Source: Vulcaniibacterium tengchongense (GTDB lineage Bacteria; Pseudomonadota; Gammaproteobacteria; Xanthomonadales; Xanthomonadaceae). From it: 64,000 nt of DNA. Each line of letters begins with the position of its first letter. Positions within the stretch are counted from its first letter, which is position 1. The notes under the pieces were generated by a model. The model had not been told where the DNA came from, did not search any database, and saw only the letters and a list, made by a program, of their open reading frames with translations. The position numbers and the translations under genes were made by a program. The DNA lies in the NCBI RefSeq assembly GCF_003814555.1, contig NZ_RKQN01000002.1, positions 558,001-622,000 of the forward strand, read 5' to 3'. This document shows, piece by piece, positions 18,911 to 28,293 of this stretch.

Positions 18911-18934
18911 CATGGTGTATATATCTACACCATG
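18911..18934 (+). promoter_or_regulatory. Probable LexA2 operator overlapping the lexA2 start codon
   Basis: CATGGTGTA-TATATC-TACACCATG is an inverted repeat with perfect 9-base arms and a 6-base centre. Its right arm contains the ATG of lexA2 (18932). The TATATA/TATATC centre could serve as the -10 box, which would place the transcript start at or next to the ATG and make the mRNA leaderless. There is no ribosome site in the usual position. Autoregulation by LexA2 at such palindromes is known for mutasome operons; this exact sequence is inferred. Confidence 0.75.
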
Positions 18935-19540
18935 CCCGACCTGTCCCCCCAACGCGCCGCCGTCCTGGCCTTCATCCGCGAGCGGATCGAGGGCGGGCAG
19001 CCGCCCAGCCTGGCCGAGATCGCCGCACGCTTCGGTTTCGCCTCGGTCACCGCGGCCAAGAAGCACGTGCAGGCGCTGGCCGACGCCGGGCAGGTCGAAC
19101 TGGCGCCGAACCAGCGCCGCGGCATCCGCCTGCCGGAGCGATCGGCGGCGCGGCCGGAGCTGGTGACCCTGCCGGTGCTGGGCCGGGTCGCGGCCGGCGT
19201 GCCGATCGGCGCCGACATCGGCCTGGAGCAGGAGCTGCGCCTGGATCGCCGGCTGTTCTCGCTGCCGCCGCACTACCTGCTGCGCGTGCAGGGCGATTCG
19301 ATGATCGGGGACGGCATCCTCGACGGCGACCTGGTCGGCGTGCACCGCAGCGCGGAGGCGCGCAACGGCCAGACCGTGGTCGCGCGCATCGACGAGGAAC
19401 TCACCATCAAGCGGCTGGAGCGCGGGCGCGGTTCGATCCGCCTGCTGCCGCGCAACCCCGCGCATGCGCCGATCGTGGTGCGGCCGGGGCAGGACTTCGC
19501 CATCGAAGGAATCTACTGCGGCCTGGTCCGGCGGGGCTGA
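18932..19540 (+). CDS. lexA2: LexA2-type SOS repressor of the mutasome operon
   Basis: A 202-residue LexA-family repressor. The N-terminal winged helix (residues 4-66) includes PSLAEIAARFGFASVTAAKK. The self-cleavage site is Ala88-Gly89 (GRVAAGVPIG). The catalytic pair is Ser123 (VQGDSMIGDG) and Lys160 (EELTIKRLE). Its place directly before imuA-imuB-dnaE2 is the standard arrangement in many proteobacteria, where this second LexA represses the cassette until RecA filaments stimulate cleavage. A palindromic operator covers its start codon. The gap to imuA is only three bases. Confidence 0.95.
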   Translation: MPDLSPQRAAVLAFIRERIEGGQPPSLAEIAARFGFASVTAAKKHVQALADAGQVELAPNQRRGIRLPERSAARPELVTLPVLGRVAAGVPIGADIGLEQELRLDRRLFSLPPHYLLRVQGDSMIGDGILDGDLVGVHRSAEARNGQTVVARIDEELTIKRLERGRGSIRLLPRNPAHAPIVVRPGQDFAIEGIYCGLVRRG

Positions 19541-19543
19541 GCC

Positions 19544-20167
19544 GTGGGCGCGGTGGTCGCGATCGAATCGCTGCTGGACCGGCGCCGGGTCTGGAAGGGC
19601 CGGCCGGCGGCGCCGCCCGCCAGCCCGCAGCCCACCGGCCACGACGCGCTGGATGCGGCATTGCCGCTGGGCGGCTGGCCGGACGCCGCGCTGACCGAGG
19701 TACTGGTCCCGATGGACGGCGTCGGCGAGCTGCAGTTGCTGTGGCCCACGCTGGCGCGGCTGTCGCAGGCCGGCGGCACCGTCGCGCTGGTCGCGCCGCC
19801 GTACCTGCCATACGCACCGGCCTGGCTGCGCGCCGGCGTGCGCCTGCCGCAACTGCAGGTGGTGCGCGCCGCCGGCCGCGATGCCTGGTGGGCGGCGGAG
19901 CAATGCCTGCGTTCCGGGGCCTGCGCGGCGGTGCTGTGCTGGCCGCAGCAGGCCGACGACCGCACCCTGCGCCGCCTGCAGGTCGCGGCGGAGAGCGGAC
20001 GCTGCCTGGGCTTCGCGTTCCGGCCGCTGCGCGCGGCGCGCAATCCTTCGCCGGCGGCGCTGCGCATCGCGATCGACGCCCGGCCGCGGCAACTGCGCGT
20101 GCTGAAGTGCCGCGGCGGGCTGGCGCCGGCGCGGCCGATTCCGTTCCCGCCACCGGCCACGCGATGA
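19544..20167 (+). CDS. imuA: Translesion synthesis accessory protein ImuA
   Basis: A 207-residue protein with a RecA-like fold, essential for damage-induced mutagenesis with ImuB and DnaE2. Visible features are HDALDAALPLGGWPDAALTE (the ImuA/SulA-like start) and a P-loop-like position replaced by MDGVGELQLLWP, then QAGGTVALVAPPYLPYAPAW. Start is GTG 19544, three bases after lexA2. A Pro/Arg tail ends the protein. It is likely co-transcribed with and regulated by lexA2. Confidence 0.92.
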   Translation: MGAVVAIESLLDRRRVWKGRPAAPPASPQPTGHDALDAALPLGGWPDAALTEVLVPMDGVGELQLLWPTLARLSQAGGTVALVAPPYLPYAPAWLRAGVRLPQLQVVRAAGRDAWWAAEQCLRSGACAAVLCWPQQADDRTLRRLQVAAESGRCLGFAFRPLRAARNPSPAALRIAIDARPRQLRVLKCRGGLAPARPIPFPPPATR

Positions 20168-20177
20168 GGGCGCGGCG

Positions 20178-21581
20178 ATGCATTGGGTCTGCCTGCTGCT
20201 GCCGCACCTGGCGCTGGACGCCGTCCTCCGCCGGCATCCCGAGCCCGATCGGCCATGGGCGCTGATCGCCGGCCCGGCGCAACGGCGCGTGCTGCATTCG
20301 GTGAATCCTGCCGCGCGCGCCCTCGGCCTGCGGCCGGGCCAGTCGCTGGCGGCGGCGCAGGCGATCAGCAGCGGTTTCGCCACGGCCGAATACGACCCCG
20401 GCGCCGAACGGCGCGCGCACGAGCTCCTCGCCGCCTGGGCGTACCGCTTCAGCTCGCAGGTCAGTACGCAGTTGCCGCACGCGATCGTGCTGGAAATCGG
20501 CCGCAGCCTGAAGCTGTTCGGCCCCTGGCCACGGCTGGAAGCGCGGCTGCGCGAGGAGCTGCACGGACTGGGTTTCCGCCATCGCCTGGTCGCCGCGCCG
20601 AACCCGCATGCGGCGCGGGTGCTGGCCAACGCGCACGATGGCCTCGGCCTGACCGAGGCCACGCTGCTCCAAGGGCTGGGCCAACTGCCGGTGGAGCGCG
20701 CCGGCTTCGAACGCGAGGTCGCGCAGGCCTTGCAGCGGATGGGCCTGCGCACGCTGCGGCAGGTGTTCGCGCTGCCGCGCGACGCGCTGGCGCGGCGCTT
20801 CCCGAGGGCGGTGCTGGCGCACCTGGACGCGATCCGCGGCGAGGCGCCGCCGCTGCGCTACTACCGGCCGCCGGACACGTTCGAACAGCGCATCGAGTTC
20901 GAGCACGAGGTCGAATCCAGCCAGGCGCTGCTGTTCCCGCTGCGCCGGCTGTGCGCGGACTTGGCCGCGTACCTGGCCGGGCGCGATGGCGGCGTGCAGC
21001 GCTTCCGCCTGCTGCTGGAGCACGAGCGTTGCGCCGACAGCACGGTCGAGGTGGGCCTGCTCGCGCCCGAGCGCGAGGCGGCGATGCTGTTCGAACTGGC
21101 GCGCGGACGGCTGGAGCAGGCCCGGGCGCCGGCGCCGGTGCGCGGGTTGCGGCTGCTCGCGCACGAGCTGCCGCCGTTCGTGCCGGCCGAGCGCGACCTG
21201 TTCGATGCGCGCCCGCAGCAGGCGGTGCCGTGGGCGCAACTGCGCGAGCGCCTGCGCGCGCGGCTCGGCGACGACGCGGTGCATGGACTGGTGCTGCAGG
21301 GCGATCATCGCCCCGAACACGCGTGGAGCGAGCAGGGCGGCTCGACGCCGTTGCCGGCGGCGCTGCCGCCGCGGCCGGGCTGGCTGCTGCCGCAGCCGAC
21401 GCCGCTGCGCGACCACCGCCTGACCGTCCTCGCTGGCCCGGAGCGGATCGAGTCCGGCTGGTGGGACGGCGAGGTGCGGCGCGACTACTACCTGGTCGAG
21501 ACCTCCAGCGGCCAGCGCGCCTGGGCCTGGTGCCATCCCGGCGAACGCGGGCCGTTCATGCTGCACGGCTGGTTCGCATGA
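20178..21581 (+). CDS. imuB: Y-family-like polymerase homologue ImuB
   Basis: A 467-residue non-catalytic Y-family polymerase relative. The palm acidic residues are absent: the first motif reads [19 protein letters not shown] and the SIDE-type motif is [11 protein letters not shown]. ImuB therefore acts as a hub, binding the beta clamp and linking ImuA and DnaE2. A clamp-binding-like [11 protein letters not shown] is near the middle of the C-terminal half. C-terminal [17 protein letters not shown] is typical. The stop overlaps the dnaE2 start (ATGA), so expression is coupled. Confidence 0.94.
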   Translation: MHWVCLLLPHLALDAVLRRHPEPDRPWALIAGPAQRRVLHSVNPAARALGLRPGQSLAAAQAISSGFATAEYDPGAERRAHELLAAWAYRFSSQVSTQLPHAIVLEIGRSLKLFGPWPRLEARLREELHGLGFRHRLVAAPNPHAARVLANAHDGLGLTEATLLQGLGQLPVERAGFEREVAQALQRMGLRTLRQVFALPRDALARRFPRAVLAHLDAIRGEAPPLRYYRPPDTFEQRIEFEHEVESSQALLFPLRRLCADLAAYLAGRDGGVQRFRLLLEHERCADSTVEVGLLAPEREAAMLFELARGRLEQARAPAPVRGLRLLAHELPPFVPAERDLFDARPQQAVPWAQLRERLRARLGDDAVHGLVLQGDHRPEHAWSEQGGSTPLPAALPPRPGWLLPQPTPLRDHRLTVLAGPERIESGWWDGEVRRDYYLVETSSGQRAWAWCHPGERGPFMLHGWFA

Positions 21582-24500
21582 GCGCGCTGCCGGACTACGC
21601 CGAGCTGCATTGCCTGTCGGCCTTCAGTTTCCAGCGCGGAGCCTCCGTGGCCGAGGAGCTGTTCGAGCGTGCCCGGCAACAGGGCTATGCCGCGCTGGCG
21701 ATCACCGACGAATGCTCGCTGGCCGGCATCGTGCGCGCGTACGAGGCGGCGAAGAAGCACGCGCTGAAGCTGATCGTCGGCAGCGAGATCGCGGTCGAGG
21801 CCGGCCCCAAGCTGGTGCTGCTGGCCGCGGACGTCGACGGCTACGTCGCGCTGTGCCGGTTGATCACCGTCGCGCGGCGCCGCGCCGGGAAGGGCGCGTA
21901 CCGCGCCTTGCGCGAGGACTTCGATAGGCTGCCGCCGGGCCTGCTGGCGCTGTGGGTGCCGCCGGACGATCCCGACGACGGCGATGCCGCCTGGCTCCAG
22001 CGCACCTTCGCCGGGCGGCTGTGGATCGCGGTCGAGCTGCATCGCGGCCCGGACGACGACGCCAAGCTGCAGGCCCTGCGCACGCTCGGCCGCCGCCTCG
22101 GCCTGCCGCTGGTGGCCGCCGGCGACGTGCACATGCACGTGCGCTCGCGCCGGCGCCTGCAGGACACGCTGACCGCGATCCGCCACCGCACCACCGTCGC
22201 CGCCGCCGGCGCGCTGCTGTTCCCCAACGGCGAGCGCCACCTGCGCACCCGGCGCGCGCTGTCGGCGATCTATCCCGCCGACCTGCTGGCCGAGACGGTG
22301 CGCATCGCCGGGCGCTGCAGCTTCGCCTTGGATCAACTGAAGTACCAGTATCCGCACGAACTGGTGCCGGCCGGCGAGACCGCGCTGTCCTGGCTGCGCA
22401 AGCTGACCTACGAAGGCGCGCGCGAGCGCTGGCCCGGCGGCGTCCCGGACAAGGCGCGGCGGCAGATCGAGGCCGAGCTGGAGCTGATCGCCGGGCTGGA
22501 GTACGAGTCCTACTTCCTAACCGTGCACGACATCGTCCGCTTCGCGAAGGAGCGCGGCATCCTCTGCCAGGGCCGCGGCTCGGCCGCCAATTCCACGGTC
22601 TGCTACGCGCTGGGCGTGACCGCGCTGGATCCGGACAAGATCAGCACCCTGTTCGAGCGCTTCATCTCCAGGGAGCGCAAGGAACCGCCCGACATCGACA
22701 TCGACTTCGAGCACGAGCGCCGCGAGGAGGTGCTGCAGTACGTGTTCGAACGCTACGGCCGCGGCCGCGCCGCGCTGGTGGCGGTGGCGATCAGCTACCG
22801 CGGCAAGAGCGCGATCCGCGATGTGGCCCGCGCGCTGGGCCTGCCGCCGGACCAGGTCGACGAGCTGGCCAAGATCATGGAGCGCTGGAGCGGCGAGAAG
22901 CCGTTCGCCGCGCACCTGCGCGAACGCGGCTTCGATCCCGACGCGCCGGTGATCCGCCAGGTGCTGGACCTGACCGCCGAATTGATCGGCTTCCCGCGCC
23001 ACCTGTCGCAGCACCCGGGCGGCTTCGTGATCTCCGAGCACCCGCTGCACACCCTGGTGCCGGTGGAGAACGCGGCGATGGACGGCCGCACCGTGATCCA
23101 GTGGGACAAGGACGACCTGGACGTAATGGGCGTGTCCAAGGTCGATTGCCTGGCGCTGGGCATGCTGACCGCGCTGCGCAAGACGCTCGGCCTGCTGCGC
23201 CGGCACGGCCGCCGCGACTTGGCCCTGGCCGCGATCCCGCAGGACGACCCGGACACCTACGCGATGATCTCGGAGGCCGACACCGTCGGCGTGTTCCAGA
23301 TCGAGTCGCGCGCGCAGATGGCGATGCTGCCGCGGCTGCGGCCGAAGGACTTCTACGACCTGGTGATCGAAGTGGCGATCGTGCGGCCGGGGCCGATCCA
23401 GGGCGACATGGTCCACCCCTACCTGCGCCGGCGGAAGGGCGAGGAGCCGATCGAGTACCCGCCCGCGCTGAAGGACGTGTTCGGGCGCACCCTGGGCGTG
23501 CCGCTGTTCCAGGAGCAGGTGATGCAACTGGCGATCCAGGCCGCCGACTACACGCCCGGCGAGGCCGACCGGCTACGCCGCTCGATGGCGGCCTGGAAGC
23601 GCCACGGCGGCCTGGAGCCGCATCGCGAGCGGCTGATCGGGCGGATGGTCGAGAACGGCTACGGCCGCGACTACGCCGAGCGCATCTTCCGCCAGATCGA
23701 AGGCTTCGGCAGCTACGGCTTCCCGGAATCGCACGCGGCCAGCTTCGCCCTGCTGGCCTATGCGTCGAGCTGGCTGAAGCGGCACGAGCCGGCCGCGTTC
23801 GCCTGCGGCTTGATCAACAGCCAGCCGATGGGCTTCTACACGCCGGACCAGATCCTGCAGGACGTGCGCCGGCCGCGCACCTGGCTGCCGCGCGGCGTGC
23901 GCGTGCTGCCGGTGGACGTGCGCTTCAGCGAGTGGGATTGCACGCTGGAGTGGATCGGCCGCGACCCGGCGCCGGCGATCCGCCTGGGCCTGCGCCTGAT
24001 CCAGGGCTTCGACGAAGAGTCGGCACGGCGCATCGGGGCCGCGCGCGCGAAACGCGCCTTCGCCGACGTGGCCGACCTGTGCGAGCGCGCCGCGCTCGAC
24101 CGCCGCCAGCAGGCGCTGCTCGCCGACGCCGGCGCGCTGAAGGCGCTGGCCGGCCATCGCCACCGCGCGCGCTGGACGGTCGCCGGCGTGGAGCGGCGGT
24201 TGCCGCTGCTGGGCCCGCGCCATTCGGCCAGGGAGGCGCAGGTGGCGCTGCCGATGCCGAGCGCCGAAGAAGACGTACGCACCGACTACGCCGTCGTCGG
24301 CACCACCCTGGGCAAGCACCCGCTGACGTTCCTGCGCAAGGCATTGCGGGCGCGCGGATGCCTGGCCTCCGACGAGCTGGCGAACGCCCCGCATGGCCAT
24401 TGCGTCAAGGCGGCGGGCCTGGTGCGCGGCCGCCAGCAGCCGCAGACCGCCAGCGGCGTGATCTTCGTGACCTTGGAAGACGAAGCCGGCGCGGTCAACG

Positions 24501-24679
24501 TCGTGGTCTGGAACCACCTAGCGCAGCGCCAGCGGCGCGTGCTGCTGGAATCGCAGTTGCTGGTGGTGGAAGGGCGCCTGGAGCGGGTGGATGGCGTGCA
24601 GCACCTGATCGCCAAGCGGCTGGAGAACGGCAACAGAATGCTCGGTGCGCTGGACGTAAAGTCCCGAGATTTTCGGTAG
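21578..24679 (+). CDS. dnaE2: Error-prone DNA polymerase DnaE2 (ImuC)
   Basis: A 1033-residue C-family polymerase alpha subunit used for mutagenic lesion bypass. An N-terminal PHP domain ([18 protein letters not shown], then [11 protein letters not shown]) leads into the polymerase core, with [20 protein letters not shown] and the catalytic [15 protein letters not shown] at about residues 369-383. [16 protein letters not shown] and [20 protein letters not shown] follow, then an OB fold near the C-terminus ([20 protein letters not shown]). Length matches ImuC/DnaE2, shorter than replicative DnaE. It starts within the imuB stop. Confidence 0.97.
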   Translation: MSALPDYAELHCLSAFSFQRGASVAEELFERARQQGYAALAITDECSLAGIVRAYEAAKKHALKLIVGSEIAVEAGPKLVLLAADVDGYVALCRLITVARRRAGKGAYRALREDFDRLPPGLLALWVPPDDPDDGDAAWLQRTFAGRLWIAVELHRGPDDDAKLQALRTLGRRLGLPLVAAGDVHMHVRSRRRLQDTLTAIRHRTTVAAAGALLFPNGERHLRTRRALSAIYPADLLAETVRIAGRCSFALDQLKYQYPHELVPAGETALSWLRKLTYEGARERWPGGVPDKARRQIEAELELIAGLEYESYFLTVHDIVRFAKERGILCQGRGSAANSTVCYALGVTALDPDKISTLFERFISRERKEPPDIDIDFEHERREEVLQYVFERYGRGRAALVAVAISYRGKSAIRDVARALGLPPDQVDELAKIMERWSGEKPFAAHLRERGFDPDAPVIRQVLDLTAELIGFPRHLSQHPGGFVISEHPLHTLVPVENAAMDGRTVIQWDKDDLDVMGVSKVDCLALGMLTALRKTLGLLRRHGRRDLALAAIPQDDPDTYAMISEADTVGVFQIESRAQMAMLPRLRPKDFYDLVIEVAIVRPGPIQGDMVHPYLRRRKGEEPIEYPPALKDVFGRTLGVPLFQEQVMQLAIQAADYTPGEADRLRRSMAAWKRHGGLEPHRERLIGRMVENGYGRDYAERIFRQIEGFGSYGFPESHAASFALLAYASSWLKRHEPAAFACGLINSQPMGFYTPDQILQDVRRPRTWLPRGVRVLPVDVRFSEWDCTLEWIGRDPAPAIRLGLRLIQGFDEESARRIGAARAKRAFADVADLCERAALDRRQQALLADAGALKALAGHRHRARWTVAGVERRLPLLGPRHSAREAQVALPMPSAEEDVRTDYAVVGTTLGKHPLTFLRKALRARGCLASDELANAPHGHCVKAAGLVRGRQQPQTASGVIFVTLEDEAGAVNVVVWNHLAQRQRRVLLESQLLVVEGRLERVDGVQHLIAKRLENGNRMLGALDVKSRDFR

Positions 24680-24798
24680 TTCACAAGACGGCGCCCCATG
24701 TGCACCGTCCGGAGGGAGCAGCAAGTCAGCCGGCGCCCTGCCCTGACTTGGAGCTCTTCCTAACCCTTTTGGGTGGTGTGGCTACCGGCTCTGTGCCG

Positions 24799-25068
24799 AT
24801 GCCCGAGGTCAGGCAGTACCGGCCTGGCCAGCAAGCCTATGCAATCAATGGCACCGCTACGACGACGGCAGGCGGAACGACTTCTACCAGCAACTACCGA
24901 GCCACGGTCACTCCGAACCAATCTGCGGCCGGCGCATTCGCGGGAGGTTTCAGCAGTGGGCTTGCAAACGGCGCCGCGCTGGGAATGGCGATGCGTGCCA
25001 AACGGAACCAAGAGAAGGTTTACAAGGGATGCATGACGGCGTTGGGATGGATTGAAGGTTCGAACTGA
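24799..25068 (+). CDS. Small Gly/Ala-rich hypothetical protein
   Basis: An 89-residue frame starting MPEVRQYRPGQQAYAINGTA, with a Thr/Ser-rich segment and then a glycine-zipper-like stretch (AAGAFAGGFSSGLANGAALG), ending KVYKGCMTALGWIEGSN. Its base composition is less GC-rich than the neighbours. The frame is open upstream (FLTLLGGVATGS just before), which looks like the end of a lipoprotein signal in which the lipobox Cys has become Ser. Start choice is uncertain: a TTG at 24748 would add that segment. I do not recognise a family. Confidence 0.5.
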   Translation: MPEVRQYRPGQQAYAINGTATTTAGGTTSTSNYRATVTPNQSAAGAFAGGFSSGLANGAALGMAMRAKRNQEKVYKGCMTALGWIEGSN

Positions 25069-25260
25069 CAGGGAACCGTGATGTCGAACGAACTTCACAA
25101 TGGCCGTAATCCGCCGCGTCGCCATGTGTGGATGCATGCAGCGCTCCTTCACAGGCGCAATCACCCAATAATGTGGTCGGTCAGTTCAGGATAGGCGGCC
25201 GAAACGGAATGCTTGTCCACACTCGCAGCGGCAAAGATCGACGAGGATAACAATCGGCAG

Positions 25261-25764
25261 ATGACGAGGATCGCTTCCGGAGGCCAGACGGGCGTTGATC
25301 GCGCGGCTCTAGACGCCGCCCTCGCCACCGGTATTCCCCATGGCGGCTGGTGCCCGAAAGGGCGCCTGGCCGCCGACGGGCCGCTGCACCCGCGCTATCT
25401 GCTCCAGGAGACCGACTCGGCCGGCTATCGCCAGCGCACCAGGCGCAACGTGCTCGACAGCGACGGTACCTTGATCCTCAACACGGGACCGCTCGGCGGC
25501 GGAACCCAACTCACCCTCCGGTTCGCCGGGCAGTTCCGCAAGCCCGTCTGCATCGTGGACCTCGAACGGCCTCTCAGTCCCGAGGAGGTCCTGGCCTGGA
25601 TCGATGCGAATCGCATAAAGGTACTGAACGTGGCGGGGCCGGGCGAAGCGAAGCGGCCCGGCATCTATGCGCAGGCGCGAACCTACCTCGATCGCTTGCT
25701 GGCGCTTTGGGCACTGCTCGACCAGGCCGGCAACCGGCCGAATTCCGCCGCCGATCCCGCCTAG
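25261..25764 (+). CDS. Putative molybdenum-carrier-domain protein (YpsA/DprA-like Rossmann fold)
   Basis: A 167-residue protein. It opens MTRIASGGQTGVDRAALDAA, the nucleotide-binding start of the MoCo-carrier-like family, followed by IPHGGWCPKGRLAADGPLHP and YRQRTRRNVLDSDGTLILN. This family has a Rossmann-like fold related to YpsA and DprA; direct molybdenum cofactor binding is known for only a few members, so the function is open. The ATG at 25261 gives the family N-terminus; a TTG at 25213 would add 16 residues of poor quality. Confidence 0.85.
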   Translation: MTRIASGGQTGVDRAALDAALATGIPHGGWCPKGRLAADGPLHPRYLLQETDSAGYRQRTRRNVLDSDGTLILNTGPLGGGTQLTLRFAGQFRKPVCIVDLERPLSPEEVLAWIDANRIKVLNVAGPGEAKRPGIYAQARTYLDRLLALWALLDQAGNRPNSAADPA

Positions 25765-26089
25765 GAGCCGTCGCAACGGGTCGCCTGCCGCGCGGTGAAC
25801 CGCCCTTGCCAGCGTGGTGGATGAACACGACGGACAGGCCGCGGCGCGCATGGACAAGGCCCATTCGGCCCCCGTTGCCAGGACTCGCCCTCGTTCTCCT
25901 TGCCGCCGCGCACACAAGGGCACTGATGTCCGCGTTGGGGCTGGCGATCGACTTCGGCTACGGCCATGCGCGCGGCCGTCCCGTGGAGCGCGGCGGCGAC
26001 TTGACGCGAACGGTCCGGGCCCGCATGGTGCGATCGCGATCGGTCAGGCGAAGCATCGGGCCCGCGAGTGCAGCCCCGGAGGCGGTCGA
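25765..26089. other. Gap without a gene
   Basis: These 325 bases have no convincing reading frame on either strand. Open frames here are Arg/Pro-rich and carry no signals. I see nothing in it beyond the leader of the DoxX gene. Confidence 0.5.
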
Positions 26090-26587
26090 ATGCGCAATGC
26101 AAGGAATGGGCGGAAGCCGGCAAGCCCGGTACTGGCCTGGATGTTCGGCACCCGGGCGGGCGGCTTTTTCGTGCCCTTGGCCCTCACGCGATTCGCCCTC
26201 GGCTCGTTCTTCTTCGCCTCCGGCTTCAACAAGCTGTTCGTGGATGCGAACCGGAACGCGATGCTGGAGACGATCTCGGAGGCGGGGATCTGGTGGCCGC
26301 AGGCCATGGCGCCGTTCGTTGCCGGATGCGAAACCGCGTTCGGCGCTCTGCTGGCGATCGGCCTGCTGTCCCGGGTCAGCGCGGCGATCCTGCTCCCCAT
26401 CAGCACCACCGCGCTCCTCACCGTGGGCGTGCATCAGATTCCAGAAGGGCAGAATGCGCTCGGCTGGTACAGCTGGCTCCTGTACCTGCCGGAAACGCTG
26501 TACATGCTGCTTTCACTGACGATCATCGTGCAGGGAAGCGGACCGCTGGGGCTGGACCGGCTCGTGCACAGGTCGCTTTCGCCATGA
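26090..26587 (+). CDS. DoxX-family membrane protein
   Basis: A 165-residue protein with four helices: residues about 24-44, 65-85, 92-112 and 127-150. LTRFALGSFFFASGFNKLFV opens the DoxX domain and ends with LPETLYMLLSLTIIVQGSGP. DoxX proteins are inner-membrane proteins linked to redox or thiol stress in some species; the function here is unknown. A ~105-bp copy of the last part lies inverted at 18771-18875, on the other side of the mutasome. I use the ATG at 26090; an ATG at 26141 is a plausible shorter start. Confidence 0.85.
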   Translation: MRNARNGRKPASPVLAWMFGTRAGGFFVPLALTRFALGSFFFASGFNKLFVDANRNAMLETISEAGIWWPQAMAPFVAGCETAFGALLAIGLLSRVSAAILLPISTTALLTVGVHQIPEGQNALGWYSWLLYLPETLYMLLSLTIIVQGSGPLGLDRLVHRSLSP

Positions 26588-26592
26588 CGCGT

Positions 26593-26614
26593 CCGACACC
26601 GCGATGCGTGTCGG
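26593..26614 (+). terminator. Hairpin just after the DoxX stop
   Basis: CCGACAC-CGCGATGC-GTGTCGG is a 7-base stem starting six bases past the stop. No T-run follows, so it is a weak intrinsic terminator or a message-end stabiliser. The rest of the gap up to 26931 has no gene; it presumably includes the terminator of the convergent DsbD-like gene. Confidence 0.45.
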
Positions 26615-26931
26615 CAGGCGCTTGATGCGCGGAGCTGGCATTCCCGAGGCGGAAGCCGAACTCGGCGACAGGCTGCAACTCCAGCAGCCCAGCGATCCTC
26701 GCGCGAGATCACGCGCGGACCAGGCGAGACGCGGCGCACCAACGCCGGGCGGGCTCCTATTGGATTAGGGCTGAGTCACGTTCGCCCGGGACAAGTGCGG
26801 ACGCGCCGCTCGACGGGTGACGCCGCCCGAAGCAGGCCCCCTTGTGAAGGACTGCTCGGGAGTGAACGACGGCACCGGACATGGACGCCCCCACCCGCGA
26901 TGGACGCGATGCGCGGCGCAGGCCGCGGATG

Positions 26932-28293
26932 TCATTCCGGGCCCCTTCCCGCACCGACGCCTCGATGGGCGCCTTCCAACTCGCTTCTCACGATGTCCGG
27001 CGTCAGCACCTGCGGCAGGACCACGCCCTCCGCCATGCCGCGATAGAGGACGTACAGCGGCACGCCCGGGGCCTGGTGCTGCCTGAGGAATTCGCCCACC
27101 TTCGGATCGTCGTTGGTCCAGTCGCCCTTCATGTACAGCGTCTGCGTGCGGCGCAGCAGATCGCGGAATTCGGAGGTGCCGAGCACCGTCTGCTCGTTCG
27201 CGATGCAGGTGATGCACCAGTCCGCCGTCACCGCGACCAGCACGTTGCGCCCTTCCTTGCGCGCCTGCGCCAGGTCGCGGGCGGAATAGGCCGTGGCGCC
27301 CTGCATCTGCGACGGCCGGGTGCCGTCCTTGGCCGCGGCCGGCATGCGATGGACGACGCCCACCGACAACGCACTGGCGCAGACGACCAGCGCGCCCAGC
27401 CCCTGCCGCCAGCGCTGGCTCCGCCAACGTCCCTGCTCGAAGAGCCAGAGGCCGAACGACAGGATCACCGCCGCGGCCAGAACCACCCCCACCGCATCGG
27501 CGCCCTTCTGCTTGCCCAGCAGCCACGCCAGCCACACGGCCGTCAGCAGCATCGGGTAGGCCAGCACCACCTTCAGCGTGTCCATCCACGCGCCGGGCTT
27601 GGGCAACAGCCGGGCCAAGCGGGGCACGAACCCCACCAGCAGGAACGGCAGCGACAATCCCAGGCCCAAGGCCAGGAACACCAGCAACGCCGCGGCCGGC
27701 GAAGCGGTGAAGGCGTAAGCCAACGCCGGCCCCATGAACGGCGCCACGCAGGGGCTGGCCACCACGCAGGCCAACGCGCCCGACCAGAAGTCGCCGGCGG
27801 CGCCGGTCTTGCTGAGCAGCTTCTGCCCGGAGCGGCCCATGCCGCCGCCCAGCGTGAACAACCCGGCCATGCTCAAACCGATCAGCACCATGATCAGCGC
27901 CAACGCGGCCACGAACCCGGGCTGCTGCAGCTGGAATCCCCAGCCTATCACCGCGCCGCCGGACTGCAGCGCAACGATGACCATGCCGATGGCCGCGAAC
28001 GAGACCATCACCCCTGCGGTGTACCACAGCGCATGACGGCGGGCATGGGCGCGGCTGGTGCCGGCATCCAGCAGCGACAGGACTTTGAGCGATAGCACCG
28101 GCAGCACGCAGGGCATCAGGTTCAGCACCAGCCCGCCCAGCACGGCCAGCGCCAGGATCGCCGCGAAGCCACCCGGCACGGCCGCCGCTTGCGATGTCCC
28201 GGTCGCCGCGCTGGCCGCGCCGCTGGACAGCAGAAGAGCCACGGCCCCGGTCATGGCAGGTATTTGTCGGAGCCGGGCATAACCGGCTTCCAT
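26932..28293 (-). CDS. DsbD/ScsB-like thiol:disulfide transporter with thioredoxin domain
   Basis: A 453-residue inner-membrane protein. After a short signal-like leader, residues about 40-320 are the DsbD beta (CcdA-like) domain, with NLMPCVLPVLSLKVLSL and ACVVASPCVAPFMGPALAYA holding the two membrane cysteines. Residues about 345-453 are a thioredoxin-like domain with W-C-I-T-C (VTADWCITCIANEQTVLG). It passes electrons from cytosolic thioredoxin to the periplasm. The usual N-terminal DsbD alpha domain is missing. Start is ATG 28293; ATG 28254 is an alternative, and the frame is open to 28461. Confidence 0.9.
   Translation of the reverse strand: MEAGYARLRQIPAMTGAVALLLSSGAASAATGTSQAAAVPGGFAAILALAVLGGLVLNLMPCVLPVLSLKVLSLLDAGTSRAHARRHALWYTAGVMVSFAAIGMVIVALQSGGAVIGWGFQLQQPGFVAALALIMVLIGLSMAGLFTLGGGMGRSGQKLLSKTGAAGDFWSGALACVVASPCVAPFMGPALAYAFTASPAAALLVFLALGLGLSLPFLLVGFVPRLARLLPKPGAWMDTLKVVLAYPMLLTAVWLAWLLGKQKGADAVGVVLAAAVILSFGLWLFEQGRWRSQRWRQGLGALVVCASALSVGVVHRMPAAAKDGTRPSQMQGATAYSARDLAQARKEGRNVLVAVTADWCITCIANEQTVLGTSEFRDLLRRTQTLYMKGDWTNDDPKVGEFLRQHQAPGVPLYVLYRGMAEGVVLPQVLTPDIVRSELEGAHRGVGAGRGPE

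Noticed and set aside
20178-21581. ImuB as an active Y-family polymerase
   Set aside because: The catalytic acidic residues are missing, as is normal for ImuB; it is a scaffold, not an anomaly.
25161-25290. Minus-strand tail reading ...AAYPELTDHIIG then stop, as remains of a gene
   Set aside because: Protein-like but short, without start, and overlapping the MoCo-carrier gene; could be chance.
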